Assembly (NCBI GenBank): GCA_026709065.1
Contig: JAPOTS010000124.1
Coordinates: forward strand, 1-50,522
Length of the DNA: 50,522 nucleotides
Direction of reading: 5' to 3'
From: Bacteroidota bacterium
GTDB lineage: Bacteria; Bacteroidota; Rhodothermia; Rhodothermales; Bin80
In this document: positions 7,975 through 18,900 of the stretch, one piece after another
How the letters are laid out: each line of letters begins with the position of its first letter
How positions within the stretch are numbered: the stretch's first letter is position 1
The notes under the pieces: model-generated
Seen by the model: only the letters and a program-made list of their open reading frames with translations
Told to the model about the DNA's origin: nothing
The model's database searches: none
Translations under genes and position numbers: made by a program

Positions 7975-8574
7975 ATGCCCCGTCATCTCAACAGAATCAA
8001 CTGTAGTGGACTATCAATCACTTTAATTCTCCTCAGTGTCATTTCTTCTTACAGTGCTTCAGCCCAGTCTGATTTTGGAATTGGCGTAGCATATAGCATA
8101 CAATTTGGAGGACCCGCTGTGAGTGTTCGTTATTGGAACGCACAGGTCCTGATAGGATATGATGCAACCTATTACGGTTATCACAACGCGTATGGTATTG
8201 CCCTTCGATACAATCAGCCAGTTGTAAGATGGAAGCGTTTCAGATTTAAAGCCTTTGCACAAATAGATCCCGGGCGGTTAGCCACTTACATACCAGGTGA
8301 AATAATCGATAATGTTGAACTTTCAAGGGGAGATCGACAATTTTATTGGGATGAAACCGATTGGCGTTATACTGCAGGAGGATCTGTGGAGATAAGGTTA
8401 TTTGGAAAACAGCTAGATCAAGGACTGTTTCTTGATTTAGATCTTGGCTACTCCAGAAAAAAGAGTCGACGTCGATATATACTGTATAGAACAGCTACTA
8501 ATACTCGCAGTGAAACTCGCTTAGAAACATTCTGGAGATTAGTACCCGGAGCTGGCTTGCATTATTATTTCTGA
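7975..8574 (+). CDS. Small outer-membrane beta-barrel-like protein, unknown function
   Basis: A 199-residue exported protein. The signal peptide has a hydrophobic core at about 13-25 and an Ala-rich cleavage region SASA-Q near residue 31. The mature protein has repeated short amphipathic strands rich in Tyr, Gly and aromatic residues and ends HYYF; a terminal Phe is typical of outer-membrane barrels. No family name is offered. It lies 44 nt upstream of a TonB-dependent receptor and may be co-transcribed with it and the DUF4249 lipoprotein, which suggests an accessory role at the receptor. Confidence 0.7.
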   Translation: MPRHLNRINCSGLSITLILLSVISSYSASAQSDFGIGVAYSIQFGGPAVSVRYWNAQVLIGYDATYYGYHNAYGIALRYNQPVVRWKRFRFKAFAQIDPGRLATYIPGEIIDNVELSRGDRQFYWDETDWRYTAGGSVEIRLFGKQLDQGLFLDLDLGYSRKKSRRRYILYRTATNTRSETRLETFWRLVPGAGLHYYF

Positions 8575-8618
8575 GTGTTCTACCGAGAATGAATGATTGA
8601 ATTTGTAGCCTTCAGCTG

Positions 8619-10976
8619 ATGGTGATGGTCACGACTAAGTCTGTATTGTGTGCGACATTGATTACCCTTGTATTGACCTCGCTTAGCAACTTCACAAGCG
8701 CACAGTCAGTAACAGTCAGTGGCTATGTTGAAGATATTGATAGTGGAGAGAGAATTCTTGGTGCGAGTATTTACATTTCGGAATTAGAAATTGGCACCGT
8801 ATCAAATCAGTATGGATTTTACAGCTTAACCACCTTGCCTGGGGCATACTCCGTTATGGTTTCACATATCGGGTATGACACGTTTGAGCTACAGCTTGGA
8901 CTTTACTCGGACACCACCGTAATAATAAACCTTGACTCTCGAGTAGTTGGTTTAGAGGATATTGAGGTGACCGCGAAACGAGAAAATGATCTTGAATCTG
9001 TGCAGATGAGTCGCCATGAGATCCCAATTGAAGACATAGAGGCACTTCCCGTTATTCTTGGGGAAATTGATATTCAGAAGACACTACAATTACTTCCTGG
9101 CGTTCAGTCTGGTGTTGAGGGCAGTAGCGGACTTTATGTAAGAGGCGGGAGGCCTGATCAAAATCTTGTATTACTTGATGGACTACCTCTCTATAATCCT
9201 AATCATTTATTTGGATTTTTTAGTGTTTTCAATTCTTCAGCCATGAAGAAAGTAGAGTTGATCAAAGGGGGCTTTCCCGCACGATATGGTGGACGACTGT
9301 CATCGGTGGTGAACTATACCATGAAAGAGGGAAATCTTAAACGCTTTAATGGTGAGGCTTCTATTGGGCTTTTATCTTCTCGTGGAACAGTGGAAGGTCC
9401 GATCGTAAAGGATCGAGGTTCATTCCTAGTTGCTGCACGAAGAACCTACGTTGATCAAATCCTGCGCCCCTTTCAGTCTGGTTCTGATGAACGCCGCGGA
9501 GCAATGTTCTACGATTTGAATTTGAAAGCAAACTATGTTTTATCCGATAATGACCGTATTTATTTGAGTGCTTATGGTGGTAAAGATGCCTTTTCTTATG
9601 TGAGACAAGATGCGACAGGATTGATTCAGGATAAAGACTTTGGTTATGATCTTGGATGGTGGAATCGGGTAGGGTCTCTTAGATGGAATCGGTTGATTGG
9701 AGATAGAATCTTCGCAAATTTACTTCTTGGAATCATTAAATATCGTTTTTCTTCCAGTACGCGTAGATTTTTAGTCAAAGATGACTTTACAACTCAATAT
9801 AATCAATTTTGGGACTCAAAAATTACTGACTGGACTGCAAAACTTGATTTTGAATATTTCCCAAATTCTCGCCATTATATTCGTTTCGGTTTGGAAGGTA
9901 CACTACATCGTTTCAATCCTGGAAGTTCACTTACACGGCTTGATGAATCTGGACTCCCTCCTGTAAACTTGCTCAGCTCTCCAAGTGGATCCATCAAATC
10001 CAGAGAAATGTCTCTCTATTTTGAGGATGATATGCAACTGCATTCCAGTTTGCGAGTCAATGCTGGAATCCGTATATCTCAATATACATCCACCGATTCA
10101 GAATTCCGGTCTATTGAGCCTCGAATGGGCCTCAATATTCAAATTGCTCAGTCTACCGCTGTCAAGGCATCCTACGCACGTTCAAAACAATATATCCACT
10201 TGTTGTCCAACGGAGGTGCTGCATTCCCTACAGACTTATGGATCCCAAGCATGAACGGTATTACCCCTCAAAGTGGTTATCAGATAGCCTTGGGTGCTTT
10301 AAGGAGCATCAATGATGGTCAATATCTATTTTCATTAGAAGGGTATCTGAAGGAAATGGAGGGGCTCCTTGAGTACCAATATGGGGCAGATGCATTTGAA
10401 GCATCTTTCTTGACTTGGCCAAATGCCATAGAACAGGGATCAGGCTCTGCATACGGAGCCGAATTATTGATTGAGAAAAAAACAGGAGCATTAACCGGAT
10501 GGCTGAGCTATACCCTGTCTCGTAGTACACGACGTTTTGAATTTCTCAATTTGGGCGAATCCTATCCAGATGGATTTGATCGACTTCATGATATTTCAGT
10601 CGTGGCTCAATATAAGTTATCTGAAAAAACAGAGCTTTCAGCTGTATGGGTTTATGGAAGTGGTTATCCTGTATGGGTTCCAACGGGTCGCTACTTCAGT
10701 ACATTCTACATCATATTTGATGCTGGTCCGGTAAATGCCGTACGCGCGCCAGACTATCATCGCTTGGATTTAAGTGTCAGTTTTAAGAAGAACAATACTT
10801 GGGGAGAACGCATTTTTCAATTGGGGATCTATAATGCCTATAATCGTAGAAACCCGATGTTTATATATCCACATACCAATAGAATTACTTGTGCTCCTGA
10901 ATCTGCCCCATGTTTTGCCCAACTAAGCTTGCTACAGTTAATTCCCGCAATTTCTTGGCGTTGGATATTCAGATGA
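8619..10976 (+). CDS. TonB-dependent receptor with CarboxypepD_reg-like N-terminal domain
   Basis: A 785-residue outer-membrane receptor. The signal peptide is residues 1-29 (ending TSAQ). A carboxypeptidase-regulatory-like beta-sandwich covers about 32-110 (VSGYVEDIDSGERILGASIYI). The plug domain is about 140-237 (LYVRGGRPDQNLVLLDGLPLYNP is a textbook plug sequence), followed by a barrel of about 545 residues ending WRWIFR. Such receptors move a ligand across the outer membrane using TonB energy. The ligand cannot be told from sequence. The stop overlaps the start of the downstream DUF4249 lipoprotein as ATGA, so the two are translationally coupled. This pairing of receptor and DUF4249 lipoprotein recurs in Bacteroidota, where the lipoprotein is thought to act as a surface partner of the receptor. 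ATG 8625 is a possible alternative start. Confidence 0.9.
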   Translation: MVMVTTKSVLCATLITLVLTSLSNFTSAQSVTVSGYVEDIDSGERILGASIYISELEIGTVSNQYGFYSLTTLPGAYSVMVSHIGYDTFELQLGLYSDTTVIINLDSRVVGLEDIEVTAKRENDLESVQMSRHEIPIEDIEALPVILGEIDIQKTLQLLPGVQSGVEGSSGLYVRGGRPDQNLVLLDGLPLYNPNHLFGFFSVFNSSAMKKVELIKGGFPARYGGRLSSVVNYTMKEGNLKRFNGEASIGLLSSRGTVEGPIVKDRGSFLVAARRTYVDQILRPFQSGSDERRGAMFYDLNLKANYVLSDNDRIYLSAYGGKDAFSYVRQDATGLIQDKDFGYDLGWWNRVGSLRWNRLIGDRIFANLLLGIIKYRFSSSTRRFLVKDDFTTQYNQFWDSKITDWTAKLDFEYFPNSRHYIRFGLEGTLHRFNPGSSLTRLDESGLPPVNLLSSPSGSIKSREMSLYFEDDMQLHSSLRVNAGIRISQYTSTDSEFRSIEPRMGLNIQIAQSTAVKASYARSKQYIHLLSNGGAAFPTDLWIPSMNGITPQSGYQIALGALRSINDGQYLFSLEGYLKEMEGLLEYQYGADAFEASFLTWPNAIEQGSGSAYGAELLIEKKTGALTGWLSYTLSRSTRRFEFLNLGESYPDGFDRLHDISVVAQYKLSEKTELSAVWVYGSGYPVWVPTGRYFSTFYIIFDAGPVNAVRAPDYHRLDLSVSFKKNNTWGERIFQLGIYNAYNRRNPMFIYPHTNRITCAPESAPCFAQLSLLQLIPAISWRWIFR

Positions 10977-12010
10977 GACATCTATTTACTGGGTTTCTTC
11001 TTTGTATAGTCGTTACAGGATGCGAGACCATTATTGATTTGGATGTTGCTGATAATTATGAATCTCGTCTGGTAGTTATATCTACTTTTTCGCCTGGAAA
11101 AATTTGGACACTAGAGCTTTCTCAGAGCGTCCCCTTTAATGACTCAAGTCTCTATACCGATGCCATCGTTTCAAATGCTACCGTGGTCATTCTTGCAGAT
11201 GATGGGTTTCGTGATACATTAAAATACAATGCTAATCAGAAAATTTATATTTCGGTAGATGGAAACACTCCGCAGCATGGAAAGACATATCACTTGCAAA
11301 TCAAGGCACCGGGGTTTGCTGACATAGAAGCAAGCTCACAAGTTCCATTGTTGAGCAGTAATTTATTAGACGTGGGGCGAGAACCCATAAAGATTGGATC
11401 ACTCGTCATCCCCGACCAATTTGTTGCACGCTTCAACATAGACGATGAACCAGGCAGGAACTATTACAGAGTAACATTACAGCGACTAGTCTCTGAATGC
11501 TTTTCATTTGACACCACTGGATCTGATATTGTAAACCCTGACACATTATATTCCGAGCGAAATTATTTTCAGAGCAACTCACCTTTATTTCATAGTTTCC
11601 CCGAAACCGTGGATGATCCCTCGTATCCCGACCTACAAGACAGCTACTCAACAGCTTATTTTTCTGATAAGCTATTTGATGGCATGACTCGCGAGTTTTC
11701 TATTACATTTACCCCCGAAATAAGTAGAGCTACTGAATCAATCGGGAATCATTTCTTCTTAGAAGTCTCTTTATTAAGTAATGATTTGTTTGCTCATGAG
11801 CGTACAGTTGGACTCCATGATGAATTAGTTGATCTCCCAAATATAAATCAAAGAAATCCAGTCGTTGTTCATAGCAATATCCAAAATGGATTTGGTGTTT
11901 TTGCTGCCTATACAAGTGCTATCTTTATGTTTGACGAAGATGGTAATGAATGGCAACCTGTTGGGTTAGGTGCTAAGAGTGGTGTAATCGTAAATTGTGA
12001 CAATTATTGA
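10973..12010 (+). CDS. DUF4249-family lipoprotein, partner of the TonB receptor
   Basis: A 345-residue lipoprotein. The start chosen is ATG 10973 because it overlaps the receptor stop (ATGA) and begins the lipoprotein signal MRHLFTGFLLCIVVTGC, with Cys17 as the lipid anchor. A longer frame opening at 10910 would put 21 extra residues in front of the signal. The mature N-terminus CETIIDLDV followed by ESRLVVISTF is the DUF4249 hallmark. A beta-rich domain runs to about residue 110, followed by a larger all-beta region. It is presumably on the outer-membrane surface, binding ligand or capping the receptor. The function of the family is not established. Confidence 0.83.
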   Translation: MRHLFTGFLLCIVVTGCETIIDLDVADNYESRLVVISTFSPGKIWTLELSQSVPFNDSSLYTDAIVSNATVVILADDGFRDTLKYNANQKIYISVDGNTPQHGKTYHLQIKAPGFADIEASSQVPLLSSNLLDVGREPIKIGSLVIPDQFVARFNIDDEPGRNYYRVTLQRLVSECFSFDTTGSDIVNPDTLYSERNYFQSNSPLFHSFPETVDDPSYPDLQDSYSTAYFSDKLFDGMTREFSITFTPEISRATESIGNHFFLEVSLLSNDLFAHERTVGLHDELVDLPNINQRNPVVVHSNIQNGFGVFAAYTSAIFMFDEDGNEWQPVGLGAKSGVIVNCDNY

Positions 12011-12018
12011 TTGTTCTC

Positions 12019-12043
12019 TGAACTATATTATTCTCATAGTTCA
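12019..12043 (+). terminator. Candidate weak terminator after the DUF4249 gene
   Basis: TGAACTAT (12019-12026) pairs with ATAGTTCA (12036-12043) around a 9-nt loop, 9 bases after the stop. No strong T-run follows, so this is a modest candidate. Confidence 0.3.
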
Positions 12044-12298
12044 TCATACATCTACCTATAATAGTGTGATTTTCCGTTAAGAATTGTTTCAACTAAATTG
12101 ATACAATCCTAAAAGATCGGGGAGGAATTTGAGTTCCCTGCATTCATTGATTCATCGGAGCGGAAACCGGGTCAGAAGGGGAAGGGCATGAATCCTGATT
12201 TTATGAAAGACTGGAGTTGCTGTTTCTTGGTATTAGCAGGCGTAAATGAACATGGTTAAAGAGGGACTGTTTGGGCGAGAGATTCGGCAATGAAAGAG

Positions 12299-12637
12299 CT
12301 AAAACACTGACACTCTGAAGGAAATTACTCCGCAAATCTTAACTTGAAAATGAGTTAGGGGAGCACCTGAACTAAATTGAAAACTTGCGATGTCAGTGAA
12401 GAATTCAACATGATTTATATTTGTCGTTCCTGGTTCAATATGAATATCACTTTCAAACTGAACGGTGACCATCTTCGTTTCAAACATGGCTATTACATCC
12501 TGGGCCATAACTGGGGAGATCGTTGTACATAGCAGAGTAGCAACCATCCATCGTATACGGCAGTGAATTTTTTCATTACCATCCTTTCGATTCCAAAGAA
12601 AAGAACAATAAACCAGACATCTTATGTAACTATCCAC
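12299..12637 (-). CDS. Small secreted protein, unknown; start uncertain or frameshifted
   Basis: The open frame encodes up to 112 residues. Its credible part is a signal-peptide-like stretch (WMVATLLCTTISPVMAQ, about residues 30-46) followed by a 66-residue mature protein starting DVIAMFETK and containing HVEFFTDIASFQF. The residues before the signal (30 or so) look non-coding. A good signal start, ATG AAA AAA at 12576 (minus strand, preceded by GGATGGTA), lies in a different frame and would encode MKKFTAVYDGW before running out of the signal. This suggests a one-base indel between the start and the signal core. No family is recognised. The gene may be a recently broken small secreted protein or may start at an internal Met. 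Confidence 0.35.
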   Translation of the reverse strand: MDSYIRCLVYCSFLWNRKDGNEKIHCRIRWMVATLLCTTISPVMAQDVIAMFETKMVTVQFESDIHIEPGTTNINHVEFFTDIASFQFSSGAPLTHFQVKICGVISFRVSVF

Positions 12638-12947
12638 TGATGAGGTTTGACCTGATCAGAGGTCAAGAAACATTGTTATATGATTAGCGAAGTTTTGCGA
12701 AAAGGGTTTACGCTCGTACTTTATGATCTTACACCATTCTGAAAAGTAAATCCAATCGTATAGGATTATTCTTATGGATCTAAGATAAGTATCTTTAGGG
12801 AGAATGCTGATAAAAGAGCATCCTTGAAATTAAGTGTTCTTAGTGATCGTTCAAGTATTAAATCACCAGAATGTCAAAAATTGCGGGGATTGTTCGTATG
12901 CAACCGTTGATCCATTGACAGCAATAGATGACCGCGAGCAGATTCGT
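12638..12947. other. Intergenic region downstream of the giant Calx-beta gene
   Basis: No gene, RNA or clear terminator was recognised in these about 310 bases between two minus-strand genes. Confidence 0.5.
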
Positions 12948-15900
12948 TCAATACCGTAGACTACCGTGGACATTCAAACCGACATCCCCAAGTGTCGATG
13001 ATTGACGGTGTGCTAATCCAGACACTGTAATGGATGCCCAGTCGGTTGGACGAAGTTCTCCCCCTAATCGTACGACCTGCCCACTAGGTAGTTGAGTCAA
13101 TCCAACAAAAGAACGAGCAACACGATGACGCATACGCATTCCGTATCCCAGTTCCATCTCGGTACGATACATATCAGGCAGTGAAGGGGTTGCATCCTGA
13201 ATCGTCAATTGCCGGTTAAGGGACATGGCATGATTGTTTCCATACGATGGGCGCACGTGTATCATCCATCCATCATAGGAGTTGCCCACCTGAATAGATC
13301 CAGAGAGTCCCCATTCGGTAAACCCGTCTACACTATGAATGACGAGCCCCTGTGAGCGAATCTCACCGCGTAATGTCCAGTTGGGGTGGTTGATTCGCAA
13401 TCCACCTCCAAGTTCCAATCCGATCCCCGTTTCGGCATCTCCTCCATCCTGACGCATGTTGACTTCCACGTATGGAGTCCAAACTCTGCTGATCTGAAAG
13501 GTGCTCTCAACACCCAACCGGACCCTAACCACTTCTCCGCGAACTCCGTGGCTTTTCATCTCTGCATCGGTTAAAACAACATCGCCAAAGTAGCTCAGAC
13601 TTGAAGTGCGAACCGATGCCAAATGTCCCCTCAGTCCAACGACTCCAAACCTTGATGTCAGATCTTCCTTATGGCTGGAGGCCTCTGCATCTCCCCACCC
13701 ATAACCTGCACTCATCCATACCTCCCAGTCGGAAGCTGTATACGATACATACGGATAGATGCCCGTGAGACCGGCATCCATCGTGGTATCGTCGTTCGGA
13801 ACTTTGAAGGTTCCAGAGCCCTGACTGTGGGCAACCATGACACCCGCCAGCCATCCGGCATTCCAGCGATAGTCCGTTCCTACCATGGCCGTAGAGACAT
13901 CACCCCGTACGGTACCATCACGATCTTCACTTCCATGGAATCGCCTGAATGCCCCGCGCCCCCAGATCCCAAAGTGTCCAGATGATGTGATCATGGTTTC
14001 AGATACTTGACAGCCAGAAAGGATTTCTCCCAAAGAGAGCCTCCTTGACAATGCTGGATCCCAGAGTTGTGCCCATTCGGCATGTTGAGTTGCCGAACAG
14101 GTGGATGGGGTAGTCTTTAACCGTTGCTGTACCGCCTCGGTGAGTTGAACCGATACGGTCCGCACAAATCGAGTTGCATAAGCCAAGAGAGCGTTTTTTG
14201 ATGCTGTGGGTTGGTGTTTAATGGTTGCCATCGCTGTGGTCCTGTCCATCTTGGCCGATGTCGTGGATTCCAACTCAACGAAAAAGGTCTCCTCCTGTCC
14301 ATCAAGTTCCTTGCGCAATAGAGGAACCTCAATGGTGGTGTGCATCAATCCAGCTGGAAAGGTGACCAATCCTGACTGCTGCACGTAATCTTCGCCTGCA
14401 ATGGCCGTTCCATCTTCGGTACGATAACGAACGATCGTTGGATCAGGGCTCGGATGCGATAGATACACCTGAAATATCATGGTGTATGCATCTTGGGTGG
14501 CGGCGGCATCTTGAATCGTAACGGTGGGAACGCCTCCATCATCATCAAGGATCTTGGCGGTGGCCGATGGACGAGCGATTGTCGCGTTGGATGGGTTGGA
14601 AAGGGTCACGATAAAAGTTTCATCGTCTTCGGGCTGATCATCATCGGTAATGGCCAACTGAACGACACCACGCGTTCCACCCGGATCGAAAATGACGATT
14701 CCCTGGGATGCCGTATAATCGTTGCCTTCATCGGCAGTCTGCTCTCTGGACGAGTATTGAACGGTGACCACCTTGTCAGAGGTATGACTGAGTTCCAGCG
14801 GTAGGCTGATCACCCCATCGCGTTCGTTGGCTTCGTTATTGAATATGGTGATCTTGGGTAACCCCTCATCTTGAATAGTCACCAGAACCTCCGCTTGTTG
14901 TCCATCATAGCTGCCACCTGATGCCGTCAGTGACAGTGTCATCACCTCATCGGTGAGATCAGCATCGTTCAAGGCTTGGAGCGTCACCACCTGGGGGACC
15001 TGCCAAGTCGTGCTATGAAAGAGTAATGATGAAGGCGAAACGGTTACATTCGTGGATTCATGTCCAGAAATACCCACTGAAACCTCTCCTGATGGCTGTG
15101 ACATCAGTGAGACGCGAAATCGTTCCGATGCTCCCTCAGTGATTGTGATCAAATTCGGATCCGTAATAATCCCTTTCGGATCTTTTTCTACAATGGTGAC
15201 GATTACGGATTCGCTTAGACTATAACCCCCTCCAGATGCACTCAAGATTAACTGTATTGGATGATCTTCGTCTGCATCGGGATCCTTTTGCGCTGTCAGT
15301 TCAACGGATTGATCTCGGTTCCAGTCCGATGCAGAAAAGGTCAAAACATTGGAGGATTGCAGGATTAGATCCGTCCCACTGTACCCCGAGATCGTGACCA
15401 GAACGATTCCCGTGGGAAGTTGCGCAAGACGTACACCAAACGATTCACTGTCTCCTTCTTGAATGACAACCGACGATGGGACCACGAGCCCAGCATCATC
15501 GTCATCGGTGATGAGGACATCTATCGTGTGCGTGACCCCAGAGTACTCGCTCCCACTGGCGGTTAATTCAAGCGAGACTTGGGCACGAATCAGATCTTCA
15601 TCCTGGAGTGCGGTCAGCGTCACCTCCATCGGATCATCCCACTGATCGGGTGAGAATTCAAGTGCAGATGGCGAAACGGTTAATTTTTGGGGGTCATTGC
15701 CACCCATTACGATAGACACATCACTGGATGGAATCGCAGTCAAGGAGACTTGGATGGTTTTCTGTTGGCCTTCAAAAATCTCAACGGAGGTTGGGGCTTC
15801 AATGGTGGCCTCATCACGATCAACGATCGTGATCTCTTGAAAGAGGGGGCGACCATTGCGTACATCACTTGGAAGGGCTCCGAGACTCACAATAAACGTC

Positions 15901-18900
15901 TCATTGGCTTCCACCAGATTATCCATCGTTGTTTGGATCCACTCAGACTGGGTACGATTCCCAGCGGTGATGGTCAATTGCTCTAGGGGGGTGTAATCTA
16001 CGATTAGTTCTGCTGTAGCCCCATCACTGGGATACGCCAAGGGAATCGTCACATCCTCAGTCAGAGGAAATGAAAGGGTCGCCGTAATCTGAACCGACTC
16101 TCCCTCCGTGATGGTCTTGGGATCTGCTGTGAGAGAGATCTCTGCAGGTGGTGGGAGGTCGCCATCATCTTCAATGGTAACGGTCGTCGAATGGGGAGTG
16201 CCTAATTCAATGCCGTCCGGTTTTTGAAGAATGATGCGAAAGGTTTCGTTGTTTTCTGCAACGTCGTCATCTAAAATGATCAGAGAACGCGATGCCGAAG
16301 TTGTATTGGCTGCAATGGAGATCCTTTCTATCGGACGAAAATCCCTTGGTTCCGTTGTAATGTGCTCATAGCTGAGATCTATGGTCACAGGGTCGGGCAA
16401 TGGGGCCGACAGTGTCACGGTGAGATTCGTGGACTGGTTTTCGGTGACGGGGTTGGGAGCTACGGAGAGTTGGACGTTGGGAAGTGTTGTTGGCCGCCCT
16501 TGATCTGTGATCGTAACCGACACCGATGCTGGTTCCCACGAATGACCACCCCCAGTAGCGTTTAAGGTCAGTGATTCCATCTCGTTGATAAAGTCTTCAT
16601 CCAGTGGTGCGGTAATGGTCACTTTCTGTGGGGTATTCCAAGTGGTAGATGTAAACGGAAGTTCAGTAGGAGATAGCTCTAATTCTGATGGAGATTGACG
16701 TTGAATCGTTACAGACACATCACCCGATGGGGATGCACCCAATGAAACCATTATCGTTTTGGAACTTCCTTCCCGAACATCAACCGATGTGGGCACTTGG
16801 ATGGTTGCCCGATCGGTATCTGTGATGGTAATCTCAACACGGGAAGGGGAGCCTAAATCCACCGAAGAAGGCAAGGGGCCCAACTCTACCGTAAAGGTTT
16901 CGCTGCCTTCAAGAAGATCATCCTCTGCAATACGGATGGTCATTTCTCCCTCTTCCTCGCCAGCATCCATGACAATCTGTGCAGGCGTGCTTAAAACCTG
17001 ATAGTCATCTGGTGCAATGGCTGTACCCTGAGTGACCACTAAAGGAATCGTCACTGGACCCAATAAGACACCTGATAACGTTGCTTTTACGATTACATCC
17101 TGTCCTTCATCCACTGGATTGGGAGGTGCCGATAAGCTCACTTGCGGTCGTGAATCGTCCTCGTTAATGATCACTTTGACGGAGCCTGTAACTCCCTCAT
17201 ACTCTGCACCACTGGCTAAAAGGTTGAGAGTGATTTCATCATCCAATGCATCGTCATCATGATTTGCCGACAGAACGACGATCTTCGGAGTGCCCCAGTC
17301 GGAAGATGTCTCCGTTTCTGTAGGGGTAAACTGAATGGTTGTTCTGTCCAAAACCAGATCGGAGTCTTCATGGCCAGAAATCACAACATCCACCGTATCG
17401 GATGGGCGCGTCGCAAGAAAGACCACAAAATCCTCCTCATTGACCCCGCCTTCGGGGACTCGAACCACGGGTTCAACCTTCAGACTCGGTTCATACAGCT
17501 CCATGAGATTAATGGTGAGATCTTTGGTCACATTGACGTAGCCTCCACCGCTTGCCGTAACGGTGACAGTCTCGGATGGTGCGGGTACATCATCGCTATC
17601 CTTAGCGGCTGTTAACGTTACGCTTTGGGGTGTATTGTAGTTGAGTGTAGTAAAGGTCAGCAATGAAGGAGTGAACGATAATTGTGGGTTGTTCGGGCTG
17701 GGAATGGTGACAGTTACTTCATCCGCGGGCATCACTTTGAGATTTAGGATCAATTCAACATCTGAACCTTCGCTGATCGGCACAGGATTGGGGGCAATGA
17801 TGATCTCTGCTTCAGGTCCATCATTATCCATGGAAGTGACTGTGACATCGGCCGTGAGATACTCATAATTTCCTCCCGAAGAGCTCAATTGGAGAGTTTC
17901 GGTTTCTGATGTTTCATTATCGTCTTCTAATGCCTTGACAATTACGGTTTGTGGCAGATCCCAGTTCTGATCGTCAAAGGTTAAGGATTGCGTCCGATCA
18001 TGTGAAAAACTCACTGCGTCCTGAAACGCTGGAACCGTCACATTGACCGTCGTAAGAGGCTGGTGGGATAGAGCAACCGCAAACTGCGATGAATCGCCCT
18101 CTTCAATCGACAGAGATTTAGGAGAAACCTCTAACCAGACATCTTCAAATGTGCGATATCTTATAAGTAGATCACTAAAATATCCGATCCCATCAGCCTT
18201 AATATCCATGTATTGGTAGTCAGGTAGGCGTTTGATTCCATCATTAACCAGAGTTACTGTAAATGTTTGGGGGGTACCAAAGTTAACTGGGGTAAATGTC
18301 ATGCTTGTTTGACTAAAAACAAGATTAGAGCATGGCTTCCCAGAAACTGGGCATCCTATGGATATGTTGACATTACCCAGTGGTTGATAGGGAAGCCTGA
18401 TCTTAAACTCATCGTCTTCTCCTTCGCGAAGGATGTCGTATCCTCCATTACGAAATTCAATGATCGGATGGTTAGAATCAAACACCAAAAAATCACTATG
18501 GGTGTTAGTACAGTTTCCAGTTGTAGATGCAGTCAATCTAAATGATGTTTCATCATCAGTCCCTTGTACAATACCATCATTATAGGCAAACAATCGAATT
18601 TTCTGAGGTTTAGTCCAATTTTTAGTCGTAAACAATAATGAGGAGGTGGTAGGTAAATCAATGCTAACATGGCGTTGAGTTCCATGATTGTATTGGACAG
18701 ACAAATTGACAATCAGATCGCTTTCTGGTTCTTCAGAAACGCTAATTATATAGAAGAAGATAGATCCTTCTTCAATTAGTAGTTGAGTTGAAGGATCGAA
18801 TTTGTCACCATTAACATTTCCTGCTCGTAGGCTAATTTTGCATTGTACATCAGATTCATTCTGCTCCAGAGATAGAGTCAAGTTAGATTTTGAATTGGAT

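Noticed and set aside
12111..12260. Open frame of about 46 codons reading EEFEFPAFIDSSERKPGQKG and onwards
   Set aside because: Protein-like in appearance, but no start codon, no family resemblance and a short length; chance cannot be excluded.
13328..18545. Many open frames opposite or out of phase with the giant Calx-beta gene
   Set aside because: They are shadows of a repetitive GC-richer gene; none has its own start context or motif.
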